The notes under the pieces are model-generated. The model was not told the DNA's origin. It made no database searches and saw only the letters and a program-made list of their open reading frames with translations. DNA of 64,000 nucleotides. Origin: Brevipalpus yothersi. Taxonomy: Eukaryota; Arthropoda; Arachnida; Trombidiformes; Tenuipalpidae. Positions within the stretch are counted from its first letter, which is position 1, and each line of letters begins with the position of its first letter. The stretch is from assembly GCA_003956705.1 (NCBI GenBank), contig QZCP01000778.1, positions 53,332 to 117,331 on the forward strand, read 5' to 3'. Below, in pieces: positions 1 through 14,963 of the stretch. Position numbers and translations under genes: made by a program.

Positions 1-113
<113 letters not shown>

Positions 114-1230
114 ATCTTCATCACTTGTCTCTTGATCTTCATCCCTAATCATCGTCATCTTGATTCACAACCATTCTTAATCATGAATCGGAGATTATTC
201 AGTAGCCGTAGTTCGTATATATACCTCTCATGAAATCTTCAACTAACTAGACAGTAGAGAAAAATCTTCTTTCTCTCTCTCTCTTCCATCATCTTAAGCC
301 TCTGATAAGTTCAATGACCAGTTTTTTCGGCATATCTTGTATATACTTACATGCATAACTTTTATATATCTTTTCCATTTTTCCACTTTTGATGAATGAG
401 GATCTACTGTAGTGTAAGCCCATAACTTGCTAGCCTATTTTCAAATGTATAAAACACACACACTCAATTGTTATCAAACCGAAAACTTGAGCCTTTCCAT
501 CACCAATATTATATGCTATTATGACCATAATATTCAACCATGCTGGTCATTTTTGATATACCCACGGAAAGAAGAAAAAATTTTTTCCCGGGAATCTTTG
601 TTTTATTGTATCCATCTATCCAAGAATGTATATACATACACACATGTATCACCACATAAGCACATACATAGTCCAAAACCATCTTCTCCACTTGACTGAC
701 TCTAGTGACACTGAAATATGGCCATTGACAATCGCTTCGTTAACCACAAGATGACCGAACACTATTTTATTTCCATGATATATATTATGGGTATGTGTGT
801 ATGTGTCCTGTGCGTTTTTCATGGTGTTTTCCATAAGCTTACTGTCACTGTATTATATCGATCTCGGTATACTTTGCCTTCACAGGCCCATCGCATGTCA
901 AAATGGATGAATTATATCGCCCAAGATTACTAATTCTATCAGACTTTTTTTGTTCAATCAACTATATACTATCGGACAAGATAAATTCTGGATTGATCTG
1001 ATTCATTTGTGTATATGTGTGTTTCTCTTATGAGTCTTGGTGCAGTTAGCAAAAAAAAGTGACCACAAAACGTATCATCATCATGATAATGAAAATAGTG
1101 ACCATAAATATACTGGAAATCTTGTCAAGACTCTCTCTCTCTCCACTTGAATATTATTCTCACCAATATCATTCGTTCTGATTGTGATGTATGTGTTTAA
1201 ATCACTTCACTTGATGAAAAAATCAGGCTA

Positions 1231-1233
<3 letters not shown>

Positions 1234-1322
<89 letters not shown>
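1234..1322. repeat. compound (CT)n-(CA)n microsatellite
   Basis: About 78 bases of CT pass directly into about 11 bases of CA. Confidence 0.97.
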
Positions 1323-4300
1323 TTTGTCATCTTGCTGTTGCTGCTGGATATTTATCTCATTTCCTTTTTCTTCCCGCTCATTTTGATTGATGCTCTCTGA
1401 TCACTTTGAATCATTACACCCAATCAACCGTTTTGCCATTGATATCTCATTCAACCAATATACTGACCACTTTTCTCCCTCAACTTTACCCTTGATATGA
1501 TGCCTTTTCTCTCTCTCTCTCTTTCTCTTAACCACCCCATCAACAAACTGGCCCACAACCAGATTCTCTTCGGTGCCAATCATCGCTCATTTTCCACTGT
1601 TATTCCCATTGTTCTTCTTAATCGGTTTTCAATTGCAAAGATAACTGAAATGATATGTGTTCTATCTATCTCTCTCATGCTTATACACTTTTCCCGCTCT
1701 CTCTATCTCTCTCTTCCTCATGAGCTCGCTTTGGCCCATAAAACTCGGTGGCAATAGATTTGAACACGCATACAGAGAAAGAGAATAGACCAGAACGATG
1801 ATAGTGATATCGATTGAGATCGATCGTGTCCAGTAAAGCACCCAATTGCAATAGAAAAAGTGGTAACGATGAATGTCATTGAAATGAATCATCTAGGATC
1901 GAGGCCGGTAAGAATGGCAGTGGGTGGCTGCTACTATTACGTGGGGATCCTGAACATGAGGGTTCTCTGAACTATTGTTTGTTCAATCCCCACACCATCA
2001 AGCAATATTACTCTTAGCTAACTCAGTATACTGTGTATTCGTTTTTGGTATGGCAAGGGAATTCATTTTATAAGTTGCTCAACAATCTATTCTCAAGACT
2101 CATGTTCCATGCTAAGAAGTGAGTGTTTAGTATGAAGAGAGAAGAATGAATATTCCTTCAAAGTATGCAAGAAGGCATGTTTTCGAAATATCTTGTTAAG
2201 ATTCTTTCAGCATTTGGCAAACTCTTTACTCTCATTAATGATGTTCCTTACATTTGCTTCTTCTTATTCTCTCTTCTCCCTACTCTCTCGATCAGCATGT
2301 TTCATGAGGAATCTTTAATTGAACTAATTATCTGACTTGTTTTCACTAGTTTATCATGCATAAGTAGAATAAGAATAGTGCACACTTCACTAGAGAAAGT
2401 GAATATAACTTTCTATCCTCTTTTTTGCCCCCAAAATTATGTGTCCTCTTCATTTGGCTGAGCAACGCAATTCATCACCGATAAGCTGTGCATTTTATCT
2501 CTCCTATTTTTCTAATTGAGGTGTAGAAAGAGAGAGAAAGAGAAAGTGAGAGCTATTGAACTGAAACATTCGAAAGATAAACACAAACACAAATCATCAC
2601 TGAACCGGGTTGGCCTGAATTGGACCTCTTCTTTCCATCTTCATCTTCATCTTTTTCTCTCAGGCCATGAACGCGTGTGTCCTTCCAATGTGAGCATCCC
2701 TACAGAGGCCACAGCAAATGATTTTCTCTCTCTCTCTCCGATTGATGCCCACAACTCAATTCATCATCTCTCTTCTGCTCTGGATCTTCATCATCATTCT
2801 TGTGTGTGTATGTGTGTGCCTGTAGATACATTCTGGTTACTTTTTGGCCCTGTCAGCGGCCTCATAGTTTTCCAAAATTATCTTTACTTCTGTTTTTGTT
2901 GATCACTTTCGCTGCCCTACGGACTATGGTCGCGAGCCATTTTGTGAACACAAGTGAAGATGGAGAAGCGATTGGGAAAAGAAGAAGAAAAAGATGATGA
3001 AGATTAAAAGCGGATGATGATTTTGGATGATGAGGGTAAAAATAATGTGGATGATGATATTTCAAAGCTCAATTGAATCATATGATAGAAGAGAAAGAGA
3101 AAGAGAAAAAGAAAAAGCAGCATCGGAAGATGAGTGATAGAACGCTTCAAGGTAGATGAGAATCGTTTGAGCAGAATATTCTCTCTCTCTCATCATAATC
3201 GGAATAGAAGATGATAAAGTAGTGGATGAAGCAAATAGAAATGATACATTTTCGATGGTGGCGAATTTCCGCCGGCAAACTCGAGCCACAGGTCATGAAG
3301 CCAGAGATAGATAGAGAGATAGAGAATATATATATATTTACTCGAATAGATTCGCTCTGCCGATGATCCATGCGTTTTCTTTCTCTCGCATGAATATCAA
3401 TCTCAATTAAGTGAAATAATTGTGACAAACGTTAATCATAATTAAATTTAAATATGATATCAGAAAGAAATTTCGTATGTGAAACTGTTAAAAGTAAAGT
3501 AAGAAGTTCATGAAAATTTTCATGATGATAAAATGAAAAAGAAGTTATCTTCCACCATCATGATTCGTACCCAGGAACTCTGTCAGATGGGAACTTCTCA
3601 TTGGCTTTCTTTTTTCTTTCTTTTCATTTTCATTCCTATTTCTTCTTCTTCTTCTTCTTCTGCTTCTTTCCTTCTCTTTTCCTGATCAAAATTAGTGGGC
3701 TTGAATGCTGAATAGTTTTCTCTTGACGTTTAATTTCGATTGTTGATTAAGTGAATTGAGAAATGAGTTTCAGTTTATTGTAACAGTTCAATTAATGTGC
3801 AGATAATCGTCATTGTGTGGAGACTGTTTACACACATACATTCAAGGAACAGGGAATACATTCAGAGGTTTGTGTGAGTGTGAGTGTGATTCTCATCATC
3901 CGGATGATCATCATCATGTTGAACTTCTTGTTTTACTTATTCTTTTCACATGAAATACTTCTCTTCACACAAGTTCTTCTCTAGTACACATATACATGTA
4001 TATATTCTATCTTGTTTTTCTATATTTTCCACTTTCTTTCCCTCATTCAATTACTTTATGAATAAAATGCTTTCCTCTTTGCTAACAAACAAACAATAAT
4101 TATCATGAGTGAACATTTTAACATGATAATTTTCCAAAATTTTCCTCCTCTTTTCACCTCTGGTTATGATCTTTATCTTGCAAAACCTTGAATACACACA
4201 ATATGTACTACTGTGTTTTGTAAATGGATTGAATGCTACAAGAGAATCATTTTCACTTCTGTTTTCATTATCTCTCTCTCTCTCTCTTCTCACCTCGATT

Positions 4301-7300
4301 ATTCCCTAAGAATGAATGTTTTGCTCCAATTGATCTACTTTTCCCCAGACTACTCAAAATAATTCCCACAGTCAGCCAGAGTGTGTTCCACATGAACAGA
4401 TTACTTTCTGACCACTTTCATCAGATGATTGAAATTATGCGAAAGAAAGTAAAGCTTCATGATGAGAATCACATGCTGCTCAAAAGGAATGCTGAAACAA
4501 GTGATGATGATATTGCAACTTATCCATTTTCTTAGCCAATAACTTTGTGTCTGTGTGTATATATCACTTATCGATAGGCTATACACTGTGCTACTTATTG
4601 CTTGTTCGTGAACAGGATTTGACCATCAATGAAAATCAATGGAATTTCCTGATATACTCGCCTAGTGTAGTAGGGAAAAGATTTACTGATTATCATCATC
4701 CTTTATTATCTTCTTCTTCTTCTTTTGCATTACTCTTTATCAAGTCATCCTTTCATCTTCTCATTCAGCCTTTTTCCTCTGTGAGAAGCACTCTTGCTTG
4801 CTTGAATAATTTAATCTGTCCGAATTGTTAGTCTGTATTTCCGTTTTCCGTTTTCTAGGGAAGAGAGAGAGAGAGAGAAAAATTCTGATTCTCTATCTTT
4901 TGCTCAATCTCGATTACTTTTTATACTCGAATGATTACTCTGAGCATAACTTTTCCCGAATGAACTCTATATACATGTATATGTATCGTTCTTTCTGCTT
5001 ATTTTGTCAGTCCTTCCATTCCTTCTCATATATAAGCAAGTGCATCATTGTTCCTGATAATAATCAACTGATACATATATATAGATGTACACACACTCAT
5101 TAATTGCTCTTTTCTCGTCCACTTGATCCAAATCCTTTTCATCATCATCAAGGACCTATGTGCTATGTGTGCATCTCTAGATTCTCTTCACTCATTTTGC
5201 TACTTTTCCCATTGAGATTCTCATCTTCTTCTTTCGATTCTCTATTCTCTTGGCCTTTATCTTCATCGCAAATCAATGAGAATGTCTATGTGAAAAGACG
5301 ACGATGTGTGACCAGTTAATATTATGTCTCTTTCTTTCATTCTTTTCTTACCTTTCTCTTACTACTCTACTCATACCTTCTTGAGGAGCACATTATCGAG
5401 ACCAAATGTTCAGTAGCTGATTGTAACGGGAAAAAGAATACTTGAAAGAGAAAGAAAGAGACCTTATTTGATGGGCATCATATAGCCAGTAATCAGTGGG
5501 AATAATGTTGCCCACTATTTGAACACATCAAGGAATTTTCCTTCTCTCTCTTTCTTTCTTTCTTTCTCCTTTCTTATAGTGAGAAGAGAGAGAAAATTTG
5601 GTGGCTCGAAATCAGTTTTGCACAATCAAAGGTACTTCATTCAACCTGATTTCCTACTCAAGATCTTTTTTTCATCTTCCAATATCAGTTACAATCATTG
5701 AGAAGTGAGAGAGAGAGAGAGAAAATCAATTCGAAAATCTGGTGAACAGCTAGAAGGAATACTTTTTTTCATCTATTTTTCTCTTCTCTCTACCTCACAC
5801 TATTTCATACTCTTTTCAATCCATTCTAAAAAAGTGCAATAATCTACAAAATTTTTGCACACTGAGAGAGAAAAGGTTCCACTTTTCATCTTGTTACTTT
5901 CTTCCTTTTCACTTACAAAATATGTGTGCTCTACACACAGGAGAAGAGAGAAATACACTATATACCGTTACACTTGTATCCCATGTGATATGAGAGAATC
6001 ATTTTGCTGTCTCGAGTGCTTACCTCATAAAGTAAAGAGAGAGAGAAGCAGAAAGAGGTGAAAAAGTATTGTACATTATTCTTCTTTGTCTGGTTTAACG
6101 GATAAAAGATAAGGCTCATTTGATTTGGTAGCAAAATCAGAGGAATTGAAGAAAAAATGCCAGAGAGAGAGAGAGAGAAAGTGGAAGGAAGTGAGAAAAA
6201 AATATCGAAAAAAAGAAGAGGAAAAAGAATAACTGTTATCATGGTGTTGGAAAAAGTAAATGATGATGACTGAACGATTGACTTTTGAATGTTCTCAAGA
6301 GCAGAGGAATTCCATAGTCAAGAGTGTGATGAAGGGTGAGAGAAGTTCTGTGGAGAGAATGTATCTGAAATATTTTTTCTCTCTTCACTTTCGCCTTCCT
6401 CAACTCTCATCAATTGAGTGAGAATTTGTGAATTGACTCCAAAAAATGAGGAAAATTCTGGGAAAGAATGCAAAGTGTGTATATATCAGCATGGCTTTTA
6501 TCCAAAATGTTGATATATTGCCGCATTTTGGGGAGCGTAAAGAATGTAATTATATTAACTAACTGTTCAATGTACTCAAGATGAAACTTTTTTCTTCTTC
6601 TTCTTCTTCTTCAAATATATTTCCTGGGTACACATGTGAACGGATATATGTTCCATGGGAGAAGAGAAGATTGAAAGCTTTTTCTTCAACAATGTCACCA
6701 TGGATGCGTAGCGAGAATGTGTTGAATTTGCCAAAAATTGTTAAGTATTGAACTTCTTAAGTGGAGTAGAAGAAGCAATACAAGTCGTAGTAGAAGTAGA
6801 AGGCAAAACTTTCAATAGTTACGAATCGAAATACTCATCATGAGTAATAATAATTTCAACTAGTTAAAGAATAGTAGAGAGTACTGAGAGAGAAGAGAAT
6901 AAATAAAATGATGCAGTTAGCGATGATATTAGTTGAAAGAGAAAGAGAAAAGGAAGACAAGATACCAGAATGAATTGAGTTGATGATGATGAGCACGCGA
7001 TGTGAATGAAGAAAAGATCAAATGAAATAGAAAGTAAAAATCGATGATCATATTTAGTATTGATCCAGGGAATAGACAGAAAGAATGAGTATTCTTCGAT
7101 AAAAAGAAGACTAGAGTGAGAGAGAGAGAAAAATTTTCGAATCAACTAACAAGTAAGAATAAGAGTTCATTCATCTATCATATGAAAAGTTCTTCAATAT
7201 CTTCTATGTAACATCTTCTACTGGTATTGAATTTTGAGTTGTAAATTGACACACAAGTTTCTCTGAATGTGCCTATGATCGGTTGGTTCATATTCACAAT

Positions 7301-9845
7301 AAACCGAAACTAGTCAAGATGCAAAGGTATAGATTTTTCAGAGAATATTTCGTTGCATACTTCGTTCAGTATATTTCATTTTCCTTCGATTTTTTTTCGA
7401 CTAAAGGGAACCTCATTTTCAACTCATTCATTCAACTATCATCGTCATTAATATTGCTAGGGATGGGCCATATGATCGCGGTATATGTGTATTGAAAGTT
7501 GGAGAAGAAGAAGGAAAAATTGAGAAACCTTTTCTCTTTCTACTTTTATTGATTTTCTTTAGCTAAATTTTTATCATCATCATATTTTTCCATGTATGTA
7601 TGTATGGATGTGTGCCTGAATCTTTTCTTGACAAGAGCTCATTTTTTTCTAAACATCTTAAATATTCCATAGGGAAAGTGAGTGGAGTTGAGAGAGAGAG
7701 AAGCCTTTGAATCCATCCATACATCCATACATTCATATGGCGAACATATGGAGAATGAAGAAAAGTTTGACTAATACGCTCATATCATGCATGTATTTTT
7801 GAAGTGTATTTGACCTACTATTCTTTCTCTTTCTCTCTCTCTCTCAAAACCTCACAGATCATCATCAATACTTCTGAAGAAGTAGAAGATTCATTCTTCT
7901 TCTTCTTCTTCATCATCTTCTAGCGATGGATGATGATTGAGGAGAGGTAGACACACACATATACACATTAACATTGATTTGATGAGAGTAAAAGAGAGAA
8001 AGAAGGTAATAGAATAATTTTTTGAAATGAGAAAAAGAAGGCAATGGAAAAGAAAAAAAACGTAGAAAAAATAAAGCATATAAAATGAAATGAAATGCAA
8101 CTTCTAGGCACGAAAATCACCGAAAAAGGAGAAAATAGAGAGAGAGGAAGAAAAATCAAATGTTCCGAGAAGAAGAAAAAGAAGAAGAAGAGGATGGAGA
8201 GGAGAGCCTGGAAGAGAGAAGATGTAAGAAGAAAAAGAAGCTGGCCTCTCTCATGGGAAATACCTTGCTAACATATTCAAGCGTCTCTCTTTCTCTCTTT
8301 CTCTATTCCTCTCTTTCATTAGTTACATCTTCATCTTCCGAAAATCATCTTCTTCAAGAAGAACCAGTTTTTGGCAGGCCACTTTCTTATATATTCTCAA
8401 AGTCCATCGGTCTGTTTCGGTCTCTCATCTCATCTCTTCTCTTCTCTTCTTCTCTCTTCTCTCCTGTTGAGAACCAGATCTGTTTGGCGAGGAACTCAAA
8501 CAGCGAAGAGAGCTGAGAGAGAGAGAGAGAAAAATGGCCATCAAAGTAGGCTTCTCTATCATTCTGTTTAGGTAAAGATAGAGAGAGAAACGAAACGAAA
8601 AGCTCAATTTTAAGGAACCAGTAACCTAACATAAATGTGTGTGTATGGATGTGTATGGATCTGTCCCTTGATGCCTCAGGCGATCGCCAGTTTTAACCAT
8701 TTTCTGTCTGTATGTCCCATACACTAGTCTCTCTCTCTCTTTATTCAGCCTTAAATCTATCTATCCACTGAAATGAGAGAACTCTGTGAGTTGATGATCG
8801 TGTAGTATGGATCATTTTTAGTCACCGATTAGTGTGGAAAGAGAGAGAGAGAAAAGACCAGAAAAGAGTAAAATGAATAATCAGTTGGAGGGAATACTTA
8901 CCCAGGACAAAGAGGAAAGACAAAGACAAAGAGCTTCCTCCGTTTTTCGTTTAGCCACTTCATCATCATGTCTATGATAGAGAGAATAGAGAATTGAGAA
9001 AGAAAAAGGAAATGGCAAAAGTAGGAGGTAGAAGGAGGAGGAGGTAGTCAAAGCCATAGGCGAAGAGAGAGAGAATTGAGAGAGAGAGAAAGAAAGAAAA
9101 AGAACTGAGAAAAAGGAATAAGAATACAAGTAAAAGTTTTACGATCAACATATACTCAGAGAAAGGAGAAGCAAAATGAAGACAGTAGTATAAGAAAGAG
9201 TAAAAAGTGAAAATTTCTTTTCTTCGGCAAGCCGTTTAAAGAGCCATTCCCGATTGCAATTTATTGAATTATATTTTCAAACTTTTCTTTTTCTTCCTTT
9301 ACTCGTTTTGTATGGGTTTGTGTGTAGCGGCATATATTGGACTCAATTCACTTTGAAATGGGCTTAAAATGAGCCTTGAATCCTTGAATCGAATGAAAAG
9401 AGAAAAAGAGAATATAAGCCGAAAAAGGTATATACATTCCATGTATACTCACATCTCAACATTTCGGCTTGACTAAATGATTTGGAATAAAAATCGATTC
9501 AGTCATTCAGGGTTGGATGATGATACCATTTTGAACTTGAATCATCATCAGACCATACTAACCATAAGGGATCAGAATTTTCAAGAGTACATCTATTGAG
9601 TCCCCTTTAAACCACTTTATTTGAATCATACACATGGTGAGATGGTCATGTAAAATTGGTTTCATGAAATCTTCTCCTTTTTGTGGAAAGGAAAATGATG
9701 GTAGATCGTAATTTGGTTCACAGATTTTCTTGATCCATAAGCCACCAATATGGCCCCTTGGACAATCCTTGATAGCAGTTGATAGTAGGATTGAAAGATT
9801 TTAGAGAAGATAGGTTTCTCTGATAAATTAAATTCTCAACTAGTG

Positions 9846-10082
9846 TCATAGTTGATAATCTTTGTTGTCAAACTTCTCAATATGCATAGCTAACCTCTGG
9901 TAAACATAATGATATCTATTGATAAATACTTGTGATTTGTGTTTACTTGAGAAGCAACACATCTCAATCACATTCTTATGATGCTTGAGACACTTTAAAA
10001 TTTTTATCAGCTCTTTTTTCTCTCGACAAATGACTTGTAACTCACTCAGCTTTACGTGGATCCTCCTAGGCAATAGCAGTTC
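9846..10082 (-). other. candidate terminal exon, unidentified
   Basis: A minus-strand open frame of about 79 codons (ELLLPRRIHVK... to ...DNKDYQL, stop at 9846-9848) has mixed, non-repetitive composition, unlike the CT/GA-driven frames around it. Just upstream on the minus strand is a pyrimidine-rich stretch ending CAATAG, a plausible 3' splice site. An AATAAA lies on the minus strand at about 9616, downstream of the stop. Together these would suit a last exon. I recognise no family, and no upstream exon could be matched. Confidence 0.25.
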
Positions 10083-13000
10083 CTATTGAAAAGCTAGAAA
10101 AAGTTCATTGATAGTATGAAATCCACATTGGAATTAGAGAGAATATCCTGAACATGATCCCCTACAAAATCGTAGCTCATATTATCTACAGTGTAGATAG
10201 ATGATGATTATGATGCGATTGAAGTAAACCTCAATTGATTCATTCAAGCTAAATGAATCTAATTCTTTCTCTCTCTCTCTCTCTTCCCAGTATACAACTT
10301 AGCATATGCAGATTACCATGCAATATGAGATGTTGAGAAAAGAGAAAAAGTACAATGAATAATCATGATACTCCTGGCTACATAATTCTCTTCAAGCTCA
10401 CCTCTTTTCCCTTTCTCACTGTATTCCATGCCTCTGTACCTATGATTCCTCTCTTCTCTATTTCCTCATACTAAGCTCTATTTTTCCACAGAGACCATTT
10501 ATTTTCATCATGACTTTCGTGCCACACTGTGTGTATGTGTACCATTCCACTTGCCTTTTTCTATTTATATGAGGACGGTTTTCTCTCTCTCTCTTTTTGA
10601 TGCAATGAATCGAGTAAAATTGATCGCTCCAATTCGAATTTCGAGTTTTTTTTTCATCTTACTTTTTCATCCCAATCTTTTTCTCGATACCACTTCTACA
10701 CACATAAACAATCTTAAAAGTTTGGCCCTTCATACCATAGAGAAAGAGAGAGAGAGAGAGTAGACATTCAATGAAATATGAAATGACGATCTCCACACTA
10801 AAGTGAGTACTTTCAATCAAGTGGAAAGCATTCATTCATATTAGAAAACTTTTTTTCCTTCTCTCTCTCTTCCTACAAAACACACACACATACACAACCT
10901 GGTGCCCGGGTATAGTTGCTGATATTCCAATCGATTTGTGTTCATACTTGTGTGTGCTTTGATACAACTTGTTCCATGAACAAACTTTTTCGATATATAG
11001 ATACACTTTATCAAGAATGAAGCGTATGTACCAAGTGCTCTACTGATGATACTCATTTCTTGGATAGAAAATCTTGGAAGGTGTTGTTGATAGAGGAAAA
11101 TTTGTTTACTATGCTATATTCTAATGCTTTATATATATATATATATATGGTATCGTTCTTCCCTTGGACAAGAAGCGAATTCTAATTCTGATCCTGAAAC
11201 GTTATCCATGTCAATGTAACATTCTCTATCTCTCTCACAATTTATCCACTTTCATCCTTGATTGGAATATACGAGCAACATGGATCCGAACATGAAGGCA
11301 TAGAGCACACACATTGAGTGGTCAAGCAGATGAGCTGAAAATTGCTGTTAAGCTTAGGGATGGTCAAATGGAAGATCTTGTGTATGTGTATGTGTGAAGA
11401 GAAAGAGAGAGACATGTTTCACCATTTTGGGTAGATTTCAAGGATGAACCATCACACATACATAGGATTCAAGTTGAGAGAAAGATGTTACATGTGGAAA
11501 CAGTTTCTCATCGGCTAACAGTCGACCATATACACCATGTCCACCTCTCGTTGAGAATAGTTTATCCAGTGAAGTGAAATGGAAACACATATATACACAC
11601 ACAACTCATGATAAGATCGATTGAATGGAATAGAGAGAGAGAGAGACAGACAGATAGGAAGAGATAGAATTCGAAAATACACCAACATACACTTTTCATC
11701 CCATGATAGTTGAATGTTGTGTATCTGTGGACTATGTATACTTGATGCATGGATGAGGTAAAATTGTGTGACAGCTTTCCACATTGTATCTTATTCAATT
11801 CTCACTCTTCCTATCTAGTGGATACTCTATCTATCCACTTTTCGTGAATATACATCAAACACCACTGACATGGATGAGGAATGTCTGTGGATAAAGATGA
11901 TGTACACTTGTTGGTGGTGTCAAGATCTTCTTGGGAAGAGAGAGAGAGAGATCTGAAGATCAAGAGAGAAGAGGAGGAGGAAAAGGATGAAGGAAAGGTG
12001 CAAAAGTGACTTGAGATGATCTCTCTTTGCTCTTTTCTCATCACATCAAGATACAGTAGAGACCAGTCCAGGTATTGGATTGAAGGCGAGAAAGAATAAA
12101 GTCTTGAGACTTATATTGATCTTTTGCCTCTGGTATTGTTGGAACTTTCTCTCTCTCTCCTTCTATTATTTCTTATTTTTCACTTGTATGTATGTATACT
12201 TGGAAACTTTCTTTTTCTCGATAATATTAATGGCCATCAATCATGAAAGTTGGAAGCAAAACGTTTTGATCTATCATTGAATTAAGTTGAGGCTAATTTG
12301 GAACTTTTCCTCGCTTGTACTCTCACCATATTCACTCTTTCCTCTTCTTCTTCTTTTCTTCTTCAGCCTCTTCTCTCTTATCCACTCTTTTCTCTTCCTC
12401 ATCATTCATCATGATCGGAAAAAAGAAACTGAATTATTCACTAGCAAGCATGCAATACATACTTTACCCAGACTTGATCTCACTTTCTTTCCTCTCTCCT
12501 TTACCGTCTTCATACTTTAGCTTTCAATCTTCATGTGTTCCATGAATCATATGCTGTGTGTGTATGTATGTGCCGAGAAAACAATGAACTCTAAATATAT
12601 TTGATAATGGCAAAACAATGGCCTTTCATTCAGCCATCGAAAGAGAGAGAGGCTACAGCATCTTATGATTCCTTCATCTTTTCACATCATCATTTGACAG
12701 ACATGATTTTTTGTTGGATTCCCTCAAGACGACAAGTCACTGTAACTGGGTAGAGAATTTATATATATATAAGCCACACAGTGAAACACTTTCTTCTTTC
12801 AGCCTATGTGTTTATTATCATACAAAGTAGCTGATCATTTACATTGTATACATCTATTGAACCATGAATTTTGAATTTTTTCTCTTCCTCTTTCTTTCCA
12901 CTATTTCCCTCATGACATTCTTTCCCACATTCCATCGTGTGTGTCTGTGCACATCAATTTCAATTTGCATGCCGGATTTACGATTTTTTTTTCTCTCCTC

Positions 13001-13127
13001 CACATCATGAATCTACATCTATATCTATCTGCATGTGGTTGAATCGAAAAGCAAGATTGTTTTTTGCTTATTTCAAATTTTATATATTATTATCATCAAT
13101 ACTTTTCCTTGTTACATGAATCTGGAG

Positions 13128-13134
<7 letters not shown>

Positions 13135-13179
<45 letters not shown>
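13135..13179. repeat. (GA)n microsatellite
   Basis: Pure GA run of about 45 bases. Confidence 0.97.
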
Positions 13180-13183
<4 letters not shown>

Positions 13184-14963
13184 AAAAAATTCAATTGCTT
13201 ATTGCACTATGAATATTCCCATAAACAGATTTTATTAAGTTGTTATGATCTACCGGGAATCTTTCAAGGGAATAATCTTATCTGTTAACCTCTTCATCTG
13301 GGAATGGAAGAGAAGATCATGAATCGAATGGCTGTTATTGTTTTCTCATAACATTGAATCATATACGTACGTGTGGGTGTGTAGGCTTTGGAAATTGAAG
13401 GAATCTGAAAAAAGGTGAAATATTTTCACTTGTTAGACTAAACTTTTTCTTTAAAACTATTCCATGTATTATCGTGCATAAAAACTGGGTGACAAGAGTT
13501 GAAAAAAGAATAGATACATTCTTGCCTATTGACTATATACCGATATATATATCTACAAACATGTACACCTAAATAGTGTAGATATTATTATTATTGTATT
13601 CTGCTTTCATGATCCATAACGATTATTGGCCACTCATGTTTGATATCGTGATGACCTGATCACGAAAAATATCCATAATGAAGCATACTTTTGTGTATGT
13701 CTGTGTCTTCTTCTCAATACAATGTCCCCGATTGACCAAATGTTTTTGCTCCTCATCTTCTTGTTTCATTCGTTTATCTTTACTCTCTCTCTCTATCTCT
13801 CTTTCTCTCTCTCTATCTTTACTGCCCGAAATGATTAGAGTTTGGACGGTTAGTTACTGTTCTGTCGAATATGTCTCAACCATGTGAAGAATATCGTAAT
13901 CGATATTGTCTATCAGAAAGAAGATGAACTAAAGATGAGCTCAAGATGATCACACACAAGCATCAGATTGAGAAGAATAATAGTGGAGAAGCGAGAGAGA
14001 GAAAGATGGGGGTGGATGAGGAGGAGGAGGCTGAGCAAGGGAATAAGATGATGAGATGGAAAGACAGAACAAGTATGACGATTTTCGTTGATGACTGTGG
14101 TCACGGCGTTTTTGTGTGAACAAAGTGAGAGAAAGAGAGAGAGAAAGAAAAAAAAGAAAGAAGAGCATCGAAATGATACTTCACTTGGATTGTATCATAA
14201 TTCTGTAGATGATATCTGGATGGATGGAATAAAGCGAAACAAGAAAGAGATAGAGAGAGACATAGTGAGATAGATCTCCAGAATGGTTACTAACTTATGA
14301 TTCTTGTTAATATTTCACAAGGTTACAATGAAAGAGGCGGAAAAGATGGAAGGTGGATGATGATGAGTTCTCCACCATATATATTTTCCGTATATATATA
14401 TTTGAACCCCATTTCCCATCATGGATCAGACCGTAGCTATCAATATTGATTAGAGAGAAAGAATAGGAAAGAAGAGAAAGAGGGAGAGGAAGAGAGAGAG
14501 AGAAGAAGATTCTGAGAGTAAAAGTGATTTTGTGTGACATCTAACTTATGGTTATCTCAATTAATGAGAATCTGGTGTGATATTAGTCCACCAAAGTCAT
14601 TTAGAAGCGACAGAAATGATGAGGAAGAGAGAGAGAGGAAAAGAAAGAAATCGGAGGATAGTTTGGGGTCGATCTAAGTTGTGCTCTCATGAGAAAGAAT
14701 AAGGAATAGGAGACTGATAGAGAAAAAGAAGGTGGACATTTGGAATGAAAGGATGAAGATGAGAATTGATCTGGACATTGAGAAGAAGGATTGCTTTATT
14801 TAAGAAAGAAGACCAAGAGGCAAAACTCAATGTCCCTCTTATCTATTGTAGCTGTATGTGTGTGTGTGTATTCTTCTCTCTCTTTCTCATTGGAATAGTG
14901 GATTAAACTATCTTCTCTCAACGTCTTGGTCATCTCAAGAGTGTGTTAGAAGCTATTCTTTAT

